A DNA stretch of 56,588 nt from Treponema sp. UBA7570. Its GTDB lineage: Bacteria > Spirochaetota > Spirochaetia > Treponematales > Treponemataceae. The DNA lies in assembly GCA_002477955.1 (NCBI GenBank), contig DLLE01000020.1, positions 1,231 to 57,818 of the forward strand, in the 5' to 3' direction. The notes under the pieces were generated by a model. That model worked only from the letters and a program-made list of their open reading frames with translations, made no database searches and was not told the DNA's origin. Both the position numbers and the translations under genes were made by a program. Shown in pieces: positions 34,774-43,024 of this stretch (its first letter is position 1; each line of letters starts with the position of its first letter).

Positions 34774-34943
34774 TTGTTTTCTCCGCAGCAGCTTTTGCAT
34801 CTGCCGTCTTTAAAAGCCTTGCAAGAATAGCATCCAGCAGGAATTCCTGATTTTTTTTCTATTTTTTTTGATTTGATAATCGAATGAACAACAAAAACAA
34901 TCCAAAAAGCAATGAACAAAACAATAAAAATATTTGCAATCAT
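34770..34943 (-). CDS. FeoB-associated Cys-rich membrane protein
   Basis: This 57-residue protein is easily missed. It starts at ATG 34943 behind GCGGAG and ends at TGA 34770, overlapping the next start by 4 bp. It has one membrane helix (MIANIFIVLFIAFWIVFVVH) and then a basic segment with five cysteines, CYSC, RCKSCC, characteristic of the FeoB-associated Cys-rich family found directly downstream of feoB in many anaerobes. It probably helps assembly or redox protection of the ferrous iron transporter. The position, size and cysteine pattern make the call good. Confidence 0.88.
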   Translation of the reverse strand: MIANIFIVLFIAFWIVFVVHSIIKSKKIEKKSGIPAGCYSCKAFKDGRCKSCCGENK

Positions 34944-35068
34944 TTTTTTCTCCGCAAAAGTTAAAATATCTGTCCGCTTTTTTTTGCTTTACAAATCGGC
35001 AAGTTTTTCTTCGGACAGATATTTTTAAGGCAGTCTCCAAAATTTTTCAGAAATTGCCTTTACTTATT

Positions 35069-37357
35069 TTAATTTTTTTTGTCCATTTCAGCATACGGAT
35101 TTTTTCTGAAAAGTCCATACAGGAACATAAGAACAAAAATTATCGCAAAGACAGTTCCTGCGCCAAAATGACCTGTTGTAAAAAGATTGCCAAGCTGATA
35201 AACAATCAAAGTTACAATGTAGGCGAAGGCATTCTGGAATAAAATTGCAAACCAGAACCATTTTCGATTGCGAAGCTCATTTGCCATTGTAGAAATTGCA
35301 GCAAGACAAGGAGAATCAAGCAAATTGAACAAAAGGAAGCAGAATGCGACAAGTCCTGTCGGGAACCATTTTGCAATTGCATCAACCGCATTTTTTGCAT
35401 TTCCATCTTCGCTTTCCTCAGCTTCAACTTCATCGCCAGAAATTACATCAGAAACGTTTCCTGCGCCTGCAAGAGCTTCAGTATCTTCATCACTTGCTCC
35501 AGCAAGAACGCCCATCGTTGTAACAATTCCTTCCTTTGCAGAAAAACCTGAAATTACAGAAGCGGCGCACTGCCATCCGCCTTCTTCATTTCCAAAACCA
35601 AGCGGAATAAACGCATAGCGAAGGACTCCTCCGACTTTTGCCATAATTGAATCATTTGCATCTTCAACAAGGCCAAAAACCGGCTTTTCGGCAGATTGCT
35701 GCGCAACAGTCTCATTTTCGCTTTCTTCAGTTTTTACAGACCAGCCGTAGCTTGAAAGGAACCACATTACAAGGCAGGCGAGGAAGAGAATTGTTCCGGC
35801 TTTTTTTATGAAAGACCATAATCTCTCCCAAGTATGCAAAAGAACAGTCTTTAACTGCGGAATATGATACTGAGGAAGTTCCATAATAAAAGGCGCAGCA
35901 GGACCATGAAAATATTTTGTCTTTTTAAGGATAATAGAAGCGAGCAGAACGCTTAAAATTCCAATTCCATACATAGCAGGACCAACCCACGAACCGTCAG
36001 AATTGGTAAATTTAGTCGCAATAATTGCTGCAATCATTGCGATTACAGGAAGTTTTGCGCCGCAAGGAATCCAGGTCGTAGTCATAATTGTCATTCGGCG
36101 GTCATTTTCGTTTTCGATTGTACGGCTTGCCATAATTCCAGGAATTCCACAGCCAGAACTTATAAGAAGCGGAATGAATGATTTTCCAGAAAGCCCGAAT
36201 TTTCTAAAAACCCTGTCCATTACGAACGCAATCCGAACCATGTAGCCAACGTCTTCAAGAATCGAAAGCAAGATGAACAAAACCGCCATCTGAGGAACAA
36301 AACCAAGAACAGCGCCAAGTCCACCAAGAATCCCGTTAACGACACAGTCGATAAGGACAGGGTTTGCACCAGCGTTTTCAAGCAAAGTCTGAGCGCCGCC
36401 CTGAATCCATTCGCCAAACAAAACATCATTTGCCCAGTCAGTTCCCATCGTGCCGACAGTAGAAACTGCAACCCAATAAACAAACCACATTACAGCAAGG
36501 AAAATCGGAATTCCGAGAATTCTGTTTGTAACAATGCGGTCGATCTTGTCAGAAGCAGTCATTGTTTTTCCAGATTTTACAAGGACGCCTTTCAAAATCG
36601 CATTTATGCTCTCGTATCTTTCATTTGTAATGATTGATTCAATATCATCGTCATGAGACTTTTCCAAGGCGCAAGTTTCGTTTTCAGCCTTGATTTTTGA
36701 CTCTTCGTCAAGTTTTAGTTTTGAAAGAATCACGCTGTCCCTTTCAAGAACTTTTATTGCCGTCCATCTGCGCGTAGATTCTTCAATTTCTGAAGGCAGG
36801 ATCTCTTCAATTGCACCGATCGCCTTTTCAACCTCAGAAGAAAACCGAATTACCGCCGGCTTAGTTTTTTCAGAAGCGGCTTTTTGAGCGGCGGCAATTA
36901 TTTCTTTTACACCTTTTCCATGGAGCGCAACAGTTTCGATTACTGGACAGCCAAGTTTTTCAGAAAGTTTTGCCGCATCAATCTTATCTCCTGACTTTTT
37001 TAGGGCATCAACCATGTTGAGCGCCATTACGACAGGTTTTCCAAGCTCCATAATCTGAGTTGTAAGATAAAGGTTTCTTTCAATATTTGTCGAATCAACA
37101 ATATCGATTACGGCAGCAGGCTCGCTTGAAGCCAGATAATCGCGCGAAACTACTTCTTCATTTGTGTATGGCGAAAGCGAATATATTCCCGGAAGGTCAG
37201 TCACAATCAAATCGCTTTTGCCTTTTACCTTTCCTTCTTTTTTTTCAACAGTTACTCCAGGCCAGTTTCCAACATACTGAACAGTTCCAGTAAGGGAATT
37301 AAACATTGTCGTTTTTCCGCAGTTTGGATTTCCTGCAAGTGCAATTTTAGTACTCAT
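35069..37357 (-). CDS. feoB: Ferrous iron transporter FeoB
   Basis: FeoB imports Fe2+ across the inner membrane under low-oxygen conditions. The start is ATG 37357 (762 residues), giving MSTKIALAGNPNCGKT directly at the G1 loop; an upstream in-frame start lacks homology. The cytoplasmic G domain shows G1 GNPNCGKTT, G3 DLPGIYSL and G4 NMVD. The membrane part has the paired gate motifs around SGCGIPGIMASRT and LDSPCLAAIST with their cysteines. An acidic loop of about 130 residues lies between helices near the C-terminus. It lies between feoA and the small Cys-rich partner on the minus strand. Confidence 0.97.
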   Translation of the reverse strand: MSTKIALAGNPNCGKTTMFNSLTGTVQYVGNWPGVTVEKKEGKVKGKSDLIVTDLPGIYSLSPYTNEEVVSRDYLASSEPAAVIDIVDSTNIERNLYLTTQIMELGKPVVMALNMVDALKKSGDKIDAAKLSEKLGCPVIETVALHGKGVKEIIAAAQKAASEKTKPAVIRFSSEVEKAIGAIEEILPSEIEESTRRWTAIKVLERDSVILSKLKLDEESKIKAENETCALEKSHDDDIESIITNERYESINAILKGVLVKSGKTMTASDKIDRIVTNRILGIPIFLAVMWFVYWVAVSTVGTMGTDWANDVLFGEWIQGGAQTLLENAGANPVLIDCVVNGILGGLGAVLGFVPQMAVLFILLSILEDVGYMVRIAFVMDRVFRKFGLSGKSFIPLLISSGCGIPGIMASRTIENENDRRMTIMTTTWIPCGAKLPVIAMIAAIIATKFTNSDGSWVGPAMYGIGILSVLLASIILKKTKYFHGPAAPFIMELPQYHIPQLKTVLLHTWERLWSFIKKAGTILFLACLVMWFLSSYGWSVKTEESENETVAQQSAEKPVFGLVEDANDSIMAKVGGVLRYAFIPLGFGNEEGGWQCAASVISGFSAKEGIVTTMGVLAGASDEDTEALAGAGNVSDVISGDEVEAEESEDGNAKNAVDAIAKWFPTGLVAFCFLLFNLLDSPCLAAISTMANELRNRKWFWFAILFQNAFAYIVTLIVYQLGNLFTTGHFGAGTVFAIIFVLMFLYGLFRKNPYAEMDKKN

Positions 37358-37379
37358 TTTACTATCCTTATTTTGATTT

Positions 37380-37601
37380 TTATTCAACTTCAATATTTTG
37401 CGCATCGTCTTTGCGCACAGAAAGTTCATATCCGCGGATTGTAACTTCCACAGGATCTCCAAGCGGAGCAACTTTTCTTACAAAAACTTTACAGCCTTTC
37501 GTAAAACCCATGTCCATAAGGCGGCGTTTTAAGGCTCCTTCACCGTCAAGTTTTGTAACTGTCACGGTAGAACCAACCTCGGCGTCTCTTAAAGTACTCA
37601 T
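37380..37601 (-). CDS. feoA: FeoA domain protein (proximal to feoB)
   Basis: The 73-residue cytoplasmic protein has the SH3-like FeoA fold pattern: a start on V-x-V-T-K-L, RLMDMGFTKGCKVFVRKVAPLGDPVEVTIRGYELSVRKDDA. It probably binds FeoB and tunes its activity. The start follows a strong TAGGAGG site; feoB begins 22 bp after its stop. A second, different feoA-like gene lies upstream, separated by a GC-rich repeat. Confidence 0.92.
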   Translation of the reverse strand: MSTLRDAEVGSTVTVTKLDGEGALKRRLMDMGFTKGCKVFVRKVAPLGDPVEVTIRGYELSVRKDDAQNIEVE

Positions 37602-37644
37602 TTTTTCCTCCTATAAAAATTCAATGAGAAAATATCTATTTCCG

Positions 37645-37757
37645 ATTTTTTTCGGGCGGCTTTTTGCCTTGCAAAAAAACCGGGCTATCCGTGGCTACGG
37701 CGTCTAACGCGCCTGCGGTGCTCCGCACACGCTTTGCGTCCACTCCTATCCCTGCCG
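37645..37757 (-). repeat. GC-rich intergenic repeat, family 2, copy 2 (inside the feo operon)
   Basis: Read on the minus strand it shares the ordered blocks AGGGAT, AAGCG, AGGCG, CCGTAGCC, AGCCCG, a TTTTTTGC/GCAAAAA hairpin and GCCGCCC with 30840-30953. It fills the gap between the two feoA genes. It is clearly richer in G and C than its surroundings. Confidence 0.6.
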
Positions 37758-37766
37758 CATCTTCTG

Positions 37767-37979
37767 CTATTTAATCAGAATTTTTGCAGCCATACTTTTG
37801 TCAATCGCAAGCCTGACTTCCTTGACCTTAACAATCAAACCGGTTGCAATTTTCTGAATCACTGTAATCTTCGAGCCTTCAGAAAATCCCATGTCAGCCA
37901 AATGCTGTTTTACAGCCTGAGTGCCAGTGATCGAGGCAACAGAAACTTCATCTCCGATTGAAGCAAAAAGCAACGGCAT
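37767..37979 (-). CDS. feoA: FeoA domain protein (first gene of the feo operon)
   Basis: The 70-residue product has the FeoA pattern IGDEVSVASITG, HLADMGFSEGSKITVIQ, VKEVRLAIDKSMA. It shares the MGF-x-x-G core with the second FeoA but is otherwise diverged, so this is not a recent duplication. The start follows a GGAGG site. It is the promoter-proximal gene of the minus-strand ferrous iron operon. Two FeoA proteins with one FeoB is a known arrangement in anaerobes. Confidence 0.88.
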   Translation of the reverse strand: MPLLFASIGDEVSVASITGTQAVKQHLADMGFSEGSKITVIQKIATGLIVKVKEVRLAIDKSMAAKILIK

Positions 37980-37999
37980 AATAAAACCTCCGGCTAAGA

Positions 38000-38065
38000 A
38001 TAGTTAGCAAGATTGTAATCTAAATAATAAACACTAACTCTTATTAACCATTGCTAACAATAATA
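38000..38065 (-). promoter_or_regulatory. Candidate metal-regulator operator region of the feo operon
   Basis: Upstream of the first feoA, GTTAGCAA (about 38003-38010) and TTGCTAAC (about 38053-38060) form an inverted repeat about 42 bp apart. Further GTTAG/GTTAA units lie between them on the minus strand. Such GTTAG-rich inverted repeats resemble operators of the DtxR/TroR family of metal repressors. A TATTAT-like -10 lies within it. No regulator gene is in the window; assignment is tentative. Confidence 0.4.
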
Positions 38066-38222
38066 AGTTTTATGTTTTTTTGTCAATATATTTTCCTTTT
38101 TTTTAGATATTTTTTTTCATTCATTCTGACACTACAAGAACATTGCTCTGCTGACAAAAAACGCAATTTATGCTAAAGTTTTCGTCATAATTCAATCAAA
38201 TTTCATTTTACAGGAATGAACA

Positions 38223-38657
38223 ATGTCTAAAACTATAGCAATCGGTGCCGACCATGCAGGCTATTTGTACAAGGCCCGCTTAATCGAACATTTAAAATCA
38301 AAAGGATTTGAAGTAATCAATGTTGGAACTGACACTGGAGACAGCGTCGACTATCCGGTTTTTGCAGAAAAAGTAGGCGACTTAGTCGATTCAAATCAGG
38401 CTTACTGCGGAATTTTAATCTGCGGAACAGGAATCGGAATGAGCATGGCTTCTAACAAGCACAAAGGAATCCGTGCAGCTTTGTGCACTGACCTTGTAAT
38501 GGCAGAATACACACGCCGCCACAACAATGCAAATGTGCTGTGCATGGGCGCAAGAATCATCGCCTACGAAATGGCGGAAATGATTGCCGATAAATTTCTC
38601 GAAACAGAATTTGAAGGCGGCCGTCACCAAAGAAGAATCGACCTTTTTGACAAATAA
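38223..38657 (+). CDS. rpiB: Ribose-5-phosphate isomerase B
   Basis: RpiB interconverts ribose-5-phosphate and ribulose-5-phosphate in the pentose phosphate pathway. The 144 residues show IGADHAGY at the start, VDYPVFAEKV, and the active-site block LICGTGIGMSMASNK with the catalytic Cys; CMGARIIA follows. The protein could also act on other aldose phosphates of the LacAB/RpiB family, but the length and motifs favour RpiB. The next gene starts 11 bp downstream. Confidence 0.95.
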   Translation: MSKTIAIGADHAGYLYKARLIEHLKSKGFEVINVGTDTGDSVDYPVFAEKVGDLVDSNQAYCGILICGTGIGMSMASNKHKGIRAALCTDLVMAEYTRRHNNANVLCMGARIIAYEMAEMIADKFLETEFEGGRHQRRIDLFDK

Positions 38658-38668
38658 CGAAGGCTAAA

Positions 38669-39772
38669 ATGATTACAGATGTTATTATCATGGCCGGTGG
38701 TTTTGGAGAACGTTTGTGGCCGGCTTCTAGTCCAACTCATCCAAAACAATTTATGGCCTTAAACGACAATATTTCTTTTTTGCAGGAAAGTTTAATACGC
38801 GCGCTCGCATTAAAAATTTCTGGGAAAATCGTAGTCGTTACCAGGAAAGATATTGAAAATGAATGTACTCTGCAGATAAAAAAACTGGCAGATCGTTCAG
38901 AAGAAATGGACGCAAGAAAACTTCTTGCAGAATCAATAGTCCTGGCAGAACCTGCGCCAAAGCACACTTCAGCGGCAATCATGCTTGGTGTAAGTTTAAT
39001 AAACAAACTTGAACCAGATTCTTCCCACACTTTTCTTGTGCTTACAAGCGATCACGTAATCACTCCAGTAAGCCAGTTTGCAAAAGACTGTAAAAATGCG
39101 GCCAACGCAGCCGAAAAAGGCAAATTTGTCTGCTTTGCAATTGCGCCAACACAGCCAGCGACAGGTTACGGCTACATAAAGGCCGGAAAAGACTTAACTG
39201 GCGAAAACCACACTTTTAAAATCGAAAATTTTAAAGAAAAACCTGACGAAGAAACCGCAAAACAATATTTTGAGTCGGGCAATTATTTTTGGAATTCGGG
39301 AATGTTTGCCTTTGAAGGAAAAATGTTCCTGAACGAAATGCTTTCGTGCACTCCAAAAATAAGCAATGCCTTTGAAGCCGTTACAAAAGGCAAAAAACCT
39401 TCTCTAAAGCAGGTTAATGGAGTTTATGTAATAAAAAACTGGCCGGAAATGGAAATCACTTATCAAGACGTTCCATCAATTGCCGTTGACAAGGCTATTG
39501 CCGAAAAATCTGAGAATGCAGCGGTCGTAAAAGCTACATTCAAGTGGACAGACGTTGGCAGCTGGGACACTTTCAGTGAACTTTGCACAAATCCTTTGAA
39601 CAACAAAGTCGTTCAGGTTGAATGTGCAAACAATTTTGTTTATTCAGATATTCCAGTAAGCTTATGCGGAGTTAAGGACTTAATTGTCGTTGCAAAAAAC
39701 GGAAAGCTTCTCGTCATGAAAAAAGGCGAAAGTTCGCTTGTTCGCTCGGCAGTAAAGGCAATTGAGCAGTAG
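38669..39772 (+). CDS. manC: Mannose-1-phosphate guanylyltransferase
   Basis: The enzyme makes GDP-mannose for glycan synthesis. The 367-residue protein has the nucleotidyltransferase P-loop IIMAGGFGERLWPASSPTHP (about 7-26), the TSDH metal/substrate motif, FKEKPDEETAKQY and WNSGMFAF. It is the single-domain form, lacking the C-terminal phosphomannose isomerase domain. It lies 11 bp after rpiB. The specificity for GTP and mannose-1-phosphate is inferred from the GERLWP-x-S-x2-x-x-P-K-Q pattern; the related dTDP-glucose enzyme is encoded at 43598-44473. Confidence 0.88.
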   Translation: MITDVIIMAGGFGERLWPASSPTHPKQFMALNDNISFLQESLIRALALKISGKIVVVTRKDIENECTLQIKKLADRSEEMDARKLLAESIVLAEPAPKHTSAAIMLGVSLINKLEPDSSHTFLVLTSDHVITPVSQFAKDCKNAANAAEKGKFVCFAIAPTQPATGYGYIKAGKDLTGENHTFKIENFKEKPDEETAKQYFESGNYFWNSGMFAFEGKMFLNEMLSCTPKISNAFEAVTKGKKPSLKQVNGVYVIKNWPEMEITYQDVPSIAVDKAIAEKSENAAVVKATFKWTDVGSWDTFSELCTNPLNNKVVQVECANNFVYSDIPVSLCGVKDLIVVAKNGKLLVMKKGESSLVRSAVKAIEQ

Positions 39773-39832
39773 CTGCGCAAAAATTGCGGTTCAATTTTAG
39801 AAAATATTTATTCATATAAAATGAGGTAAGAT

Positions 39833-40699
39833 ATGAAAAAGATTATCAGTGGAAAAGTTCGTGAAGTTTACGATCTTGAAGACGGCCGTATGGTTATCGT
39901 TACAACGGACAGAATTTCAGCATTTGATGTAATTCTTCCTACAATGATTACAGACAAGGGCAAGGTATTAAATGCTCTTTCTAACTTTTGGTTTGACTTT
40001 ACAAAAGATATTGTAAAAAACCATATGATTTCTTCAGATTTAAAGGATATGCCGAAAGAATTCAATAGCCCGGAATTTGAAGGACGCACAATCCTCGTAA
40101 AAAAACTCAAGATGATTCCTTACGAAGTAATTGTCCGCGGCTACATGTTCGGTTCTATGTACGAGGCCTACAAAAAGGGCGAACCATTTCTTGGCCACAG
40201 TTTTGACAAAGAGTACAAACAGGCAGAAAAACTTGACGAGCCGATTGTAACTCCATCAACAAAAGCCGCCGAAGGCCACGATATAAACGTGACAATCGAT
40301 TACATGAAAAAAGATCTTGATGAAAAGTTTCCCGGAAAAGACCTTGGAAGCAAAATCGAAAAAACAGCACTTGCAATTTACAAAAAATGTTATGAACATG
40401 CGCTCAAAAACGGGATCATAATTGCAGACACAAAATTTGAATTCGGTCTTGACGAGAACGGAGAGCTTGTTCTTGGCGATGAAGTTTTGACTCCAGATTC
40501 AAGCCGCTTCTGGAATGCAGAAACTTACAAAGCAGGAACAAGTCCTGCAAGCTACGACAAGCAGTTTATCCGCGACTGGCTCAAAGAAAACAACCTTGCC
40601 GGTGATCCGACGATAAAAAGCGTTCCAGCAGAAGTTGTTGCAGAAACTTCAAAGCTCTATCACGAATGTGTAAAAAAAATCACTGGAAAAGACCTGTAA
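39833..40699 (+). CDS. purC: Phosphoribosylaminoimidazole-succinocarboxamide synthase
   Basis: PurC joins aspartate to CAIR in purine synthesis. The 288 residues contain GKVREVYDLEDGRMVIVTTDRISAFD split over the ATP-binding N-terminus, EVIVRGYMFGS, EGHDINVT, and the C-terminal VLGDEVLTPDSSRFW signature. It is the longer (about 290-residue) eukaryote-like variant rather than the 237-residue E. coli form. An ATGAGGT site precedes the start. A bidirectional terminator follows. No other purine gene is in the window. Confidence 0.96.
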   Translation: MKKIISGKVREVYDLEDGRMVIVTTDRISAFDVILPTMITDKGKVLNALSNFWFDFTKDIVKNHMISSDLKDMPKEFNSPEFEGRTILVKKLKMIPYEVIVRGYMFGSMYEAYKKGEPFLGHSFDKEYKQAEKLDEPIVTPSTKAAEGHDINVTIDYMKKDLDEKFPGKDLGSKIEKTALAIYKKCYEHALKNGIIIADTKFEFGLDENGELVLGDEVLTPDSSRFWNAETYKAGTSPASYDKQFIRDWLKENNLAGDPTIKSVPAEVVAETSKLYHECVKKITGKDL

Positions 40700-40725
40700 C
40701 TTTTTCAAATCAGATTAAAGAATAA

Positions 40726-40768
40726 AAAAGGCTGTCTTTATGAAGTTGTTTCCATAAGACAGCCTTTT
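40726..40768. terminator. Bidirectional terminator between purC and rfbB
   Basis: AAGGCTGTCTTTATG and CATAAGACAGCCTT (ending 40766) form a long stem with a single unpaired base, with A residues before it and T residues after it. It can terminate purC on the plus strand and rfbB on the minus strand. Confidence 0.88.
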
Positions 40769-40781
40769 GTTTTATTCAGAT

Positions 40782-41918
40782 TTATCTTTTTGAATAGTTT
40801 TTTTCTACCCAGTTAAGATATTCTCCTGAAAGAATATGGTTAATCCAAGCTTTATTGTTCAGGTTCCATTTTACAGTCAGCAAAAGTCCCTGCTCAAAAG
40901 ACATTTTTCTTTCCCAGCCGAGTTCAGTTTTTATTTTTGTACAATCGATTGCATAACGCTGGTCATGTCCAGGTCTGTCTTTTACGTGAGTAATGGTGTT
41001 TTTTATGTCAGATTCGCTCATGTCGGTTTCTTTAGCTGTAAGCTCGATAAGCTTGTCGAGAAGCGTAATATTCTGCCATTCATTTTCGCCGCCGATATTG
41101 TATTTTTCGCCTGTTTTTCCATTATTCAAAATGAGCCAAACTGCGCGGTTGTGATCTTCAACATAAATCCAGTCGCGGATATTTTTTCCTTCGCCATAGA
41201 CAGGAAGATTTTTCTTTTCCTGCATATTTAAAATCATCAGCGGAATAAGTTTTTCCGGGAACTGATACGGACCGTAATTGTTTGTACAGTTTGAAAGAGT
41301 AATTGGAAGCCCGTAAGTGTGATAATACGCCATTACAAGATGGTCGCTCGAAGCTTTGCTTGAAGAATAAGGTGAACGGGGATCATAAGCAGTTTTTTCT
41401 GTAAAATATCCCGTAGGTCCCAAAGAACCGTAAACTTCATCAGTAGAAATATGGTGGAACAGAACATCGTCGCGAGGATTGTCGAGACTTACTCCCCAGT
41501 AGCTGCGGGCAACATCCAAAAGAGTATAAGTACCGAATATGTTCGTTTTTATAAAAGTTTCAGGTCCCAAAATCGAGCGGTCTACATGGCTTTCTGCCGC
41601 AAAATGAACAACTGTATCAATATCATACTGCTTAAAAATTCTTTCGATCTCGCTTCTATCACAGATGTTTACTTTTTCAAAAAAATAACGGCGTTTTGAA
41701 GGATCTTTTTCGCCTGAACCAAAAGTTTTGTCAATGTCTTCTAGAGTTTCTCCATTTCCTGCGTAAGTAAGGCAGTCAACGTTGATTATTCTTCCTGAAA
41801 AATTTGCATCTTCAAAGGCCTTCTCGCCGCTTGTTGATTTTCCAAAAAGATAATGAATAAAGTTTGAACCGATAAAGCCGGCTCCGCCTGTAACAAGCAC
41901 ATTCTTAAGTTTTCTCAT
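40782..41918 (-). CDS. rfbB: dTDP-glucose 4,6-dehydratase
   Basis: RfbB makes dTDP-4-keto-6-deoxyglucose, the second step of dTDP-L-rhamnose synthesis. The 378 residues show the NAD-binding GGAGFIGSNF (about 11-20), HFAAESHVDRSI, the catalytic STDEVYGSLG and the Y-x3-K in YSSSKASSDHLV. An insertion of about 15 residues follows the first strands. The start at 41918 has GGGAG six bases upstream, and those bases are the end of the hairpin repeat copy C. It is the last gene of the rfb cluster. Confidence 0.96.
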   Translation of the reverse strand: MRKLKNVLVTGGAGFIGSNFIHYLFGKSTSGEKAFEDANFSGRIINVDCLTYAGNGETLEDIDKTFGSGEKDPSKRRYFFEKVNICDRSEIERIFKQYDIDTVVHFAAESHVDRSILGPETFIKTNIFGTYTLLDVARSYWGVSLDNPRDDVLFHHISTDEVYGSLGPTGYFTEKTAYDPRSPYSSSKASSDHLVMAYYHTYGLPITLSNCTNNYGPYQFPEKLIPLMILNMQEKKNLPVYGEGKNIRDWIYVEDHNRAVWLILNNGKTGEKYNIGGENEWQNITLLDKLIELTAKETDMSESDIKNTITHVKDRPGHDQRYAIDCTKIKTELGWERKMSFEQGLLLTVKWNLNNKAWINHILSGEYLNWVEKNYSKR

Positions 41919-41927
41919 ATTTTTCTC

Positions 41928-42076
41928 CCATAAAAAGTCAAGATTAAAACTTCAGTTTTAGGATTGACTTTTTAAGTTGTTTCGCAACGAACTGAGAAAC
42001 AACCGATGATAAGAAAGTTTGCAACGCAAACTTTTTAGGATAAAAACAGACGACATTTTCGGCTGTTTTTATCTTA
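41928..42076 (-). repeat. Four-hairpin leader repeat, copy C (upstream of rfbB)
   Basis: On the minus strand it has all four hairpins of the family: GATAAAAACAG...CTGTTTTTATC, AAGTTTGC-GTT-GCAAACTT, GTTGTTTC...GAAACAAC and AAAAAGTCAA...TTGACTTTTT around AAAACT-GA-AGTTTT. It ends TATGGGAG, with GGGAG as the rfbB ribosome site. It separates rfbD from rfbB inside a gene set that otherwise overlaps. Stem bases differ from copies A and B at several places while pairing is mostly kept. Confidence 0.85.
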
Positions 42077-42118
42077 TCTCCTCGTGCATAATAAAAAGCA
42101 TAAAATAAAAAAATTTGA

Positions 42119-43024
42119 CTATTTTACACTAAACCTTTCATCTTTTATAAAATCTTCGAGAGAAAGTTTCCAATCTGGAAGTTTTATGTTCAAAGCTGAC
42201 TGGATTTTTGAAGTATCAAGCACGCTGTAAGCAGGACGCTTTGCCTTTACAGGATAATCGTCTGTCGTGCAGCTGTTGATTGCGCAGTTATTTGAAATTC
42301 GTCCGTATTTTGTTCCAAGTGAATAAATTTCTCTGCAAAAATCAAACCAGGTGGTCTGGCCGGCATCGGTCACGTTGTAAATTCCGTATGGAACAGTTTT
42401 TTTGTTGCAAATTTCAAAAATGACTTGAGCTAAAGTCGAACAGTTTGTCGGAGTTCCTTTTTGGTCGCAGACAACTCTGACGCTTTCCCTGCTGTTCATG
42501 GCTTTTGTCATTGTGTATACAAAATTCTTTCCATAAAAACCGTAGAGCCACGCTGTACGAAGAATATAATACCTTTGAGTTGATGAAATTATATTGTCTT
42601 CGCCACTGGCTTTTGTTTTTCCATAAACGCTGGCCGGAGATTTTTTTTCAGTTTCCAAAATTGGCTGAACAGCATTTCCGTCAAAAACGTAATCTGTGCT
42701 TATGTGAATAATTGCAGCGTCTTTTTTTTCAGCAATCCGCGCCAAATTAAGAGGTCCTGCCGAATTAATTTTTTGAGCAGATTCTTTTTCGTCTTCTGCC
42801 TTGTCAACAGCCGTATAAGCAGAACAATTTACGATAAAATCGATTTTAGAACCAGAACTTATCTCAAGTTTATTCGCAAAATTTTCAAGCTCAGAAAAAT
42901 CTGCGACATCGACTTCGCTGCCTGTTCCTGCATAAGCAATTTTATTCTTTTGAAAAAGCTCACAAAGCTGAGAACCGAGCATTCCCCTGCAACCTAGAAC
43001 CCAAATCATCTCAGTTTTCTCCAA
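42119..43024 (-). CDS. rfbD: dTDP-4-dehydrorhamnose reductase
   Basis: RfbD carries out the last step to dTDP-L-rhamnose with NAD(P)H. The 301 residues have the Rossmann start GCRGMLGSQL (about 11-20), NCSAYTAVDKAE, HISTDYVFDG and the catalytic Y-x3-K in SVYGKTKASGE. It overlaps rfbC by 14 bp. After its stop comes the hairpin repeat and then rfbB, so expression of rfbB may be uncoupled from rfbACD. Confidence 0.95.
   Translation of the reverse strand: MEKTEMIWVLGCRGMLGSQLCELFQKNKIAYAGTGSEVDVADFSELENFANKLEISSGSKIDFIVNCSAYTAVDKAEDEKESAQKINSAGPLNLARIAEKKDAAIIHISTDYVFDGNAVQPILETEKKSPASVYGKTKASGEDNIISSTQRYYILRTAWLYGFYGKNFVYTMTKAMNSRESVRVVCDQKGTPTNCSTLAQVIFEICNKKTVPYGIYNVTDAGQTTWFDFCREIYSLGTKYGRISNNCAINSCTTDDYPVKAKRPAYSVLDTSKIQSALNIKLPDWKLSLEDFIKDERFSVK

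Noticed and set aside
37380..37979. The two feoA genes as a recent tandem duplication
   Set aside because: They share only the MGF-x-x-G core and differ elsewhere, so they are old paralogues or distinct FeoA types.
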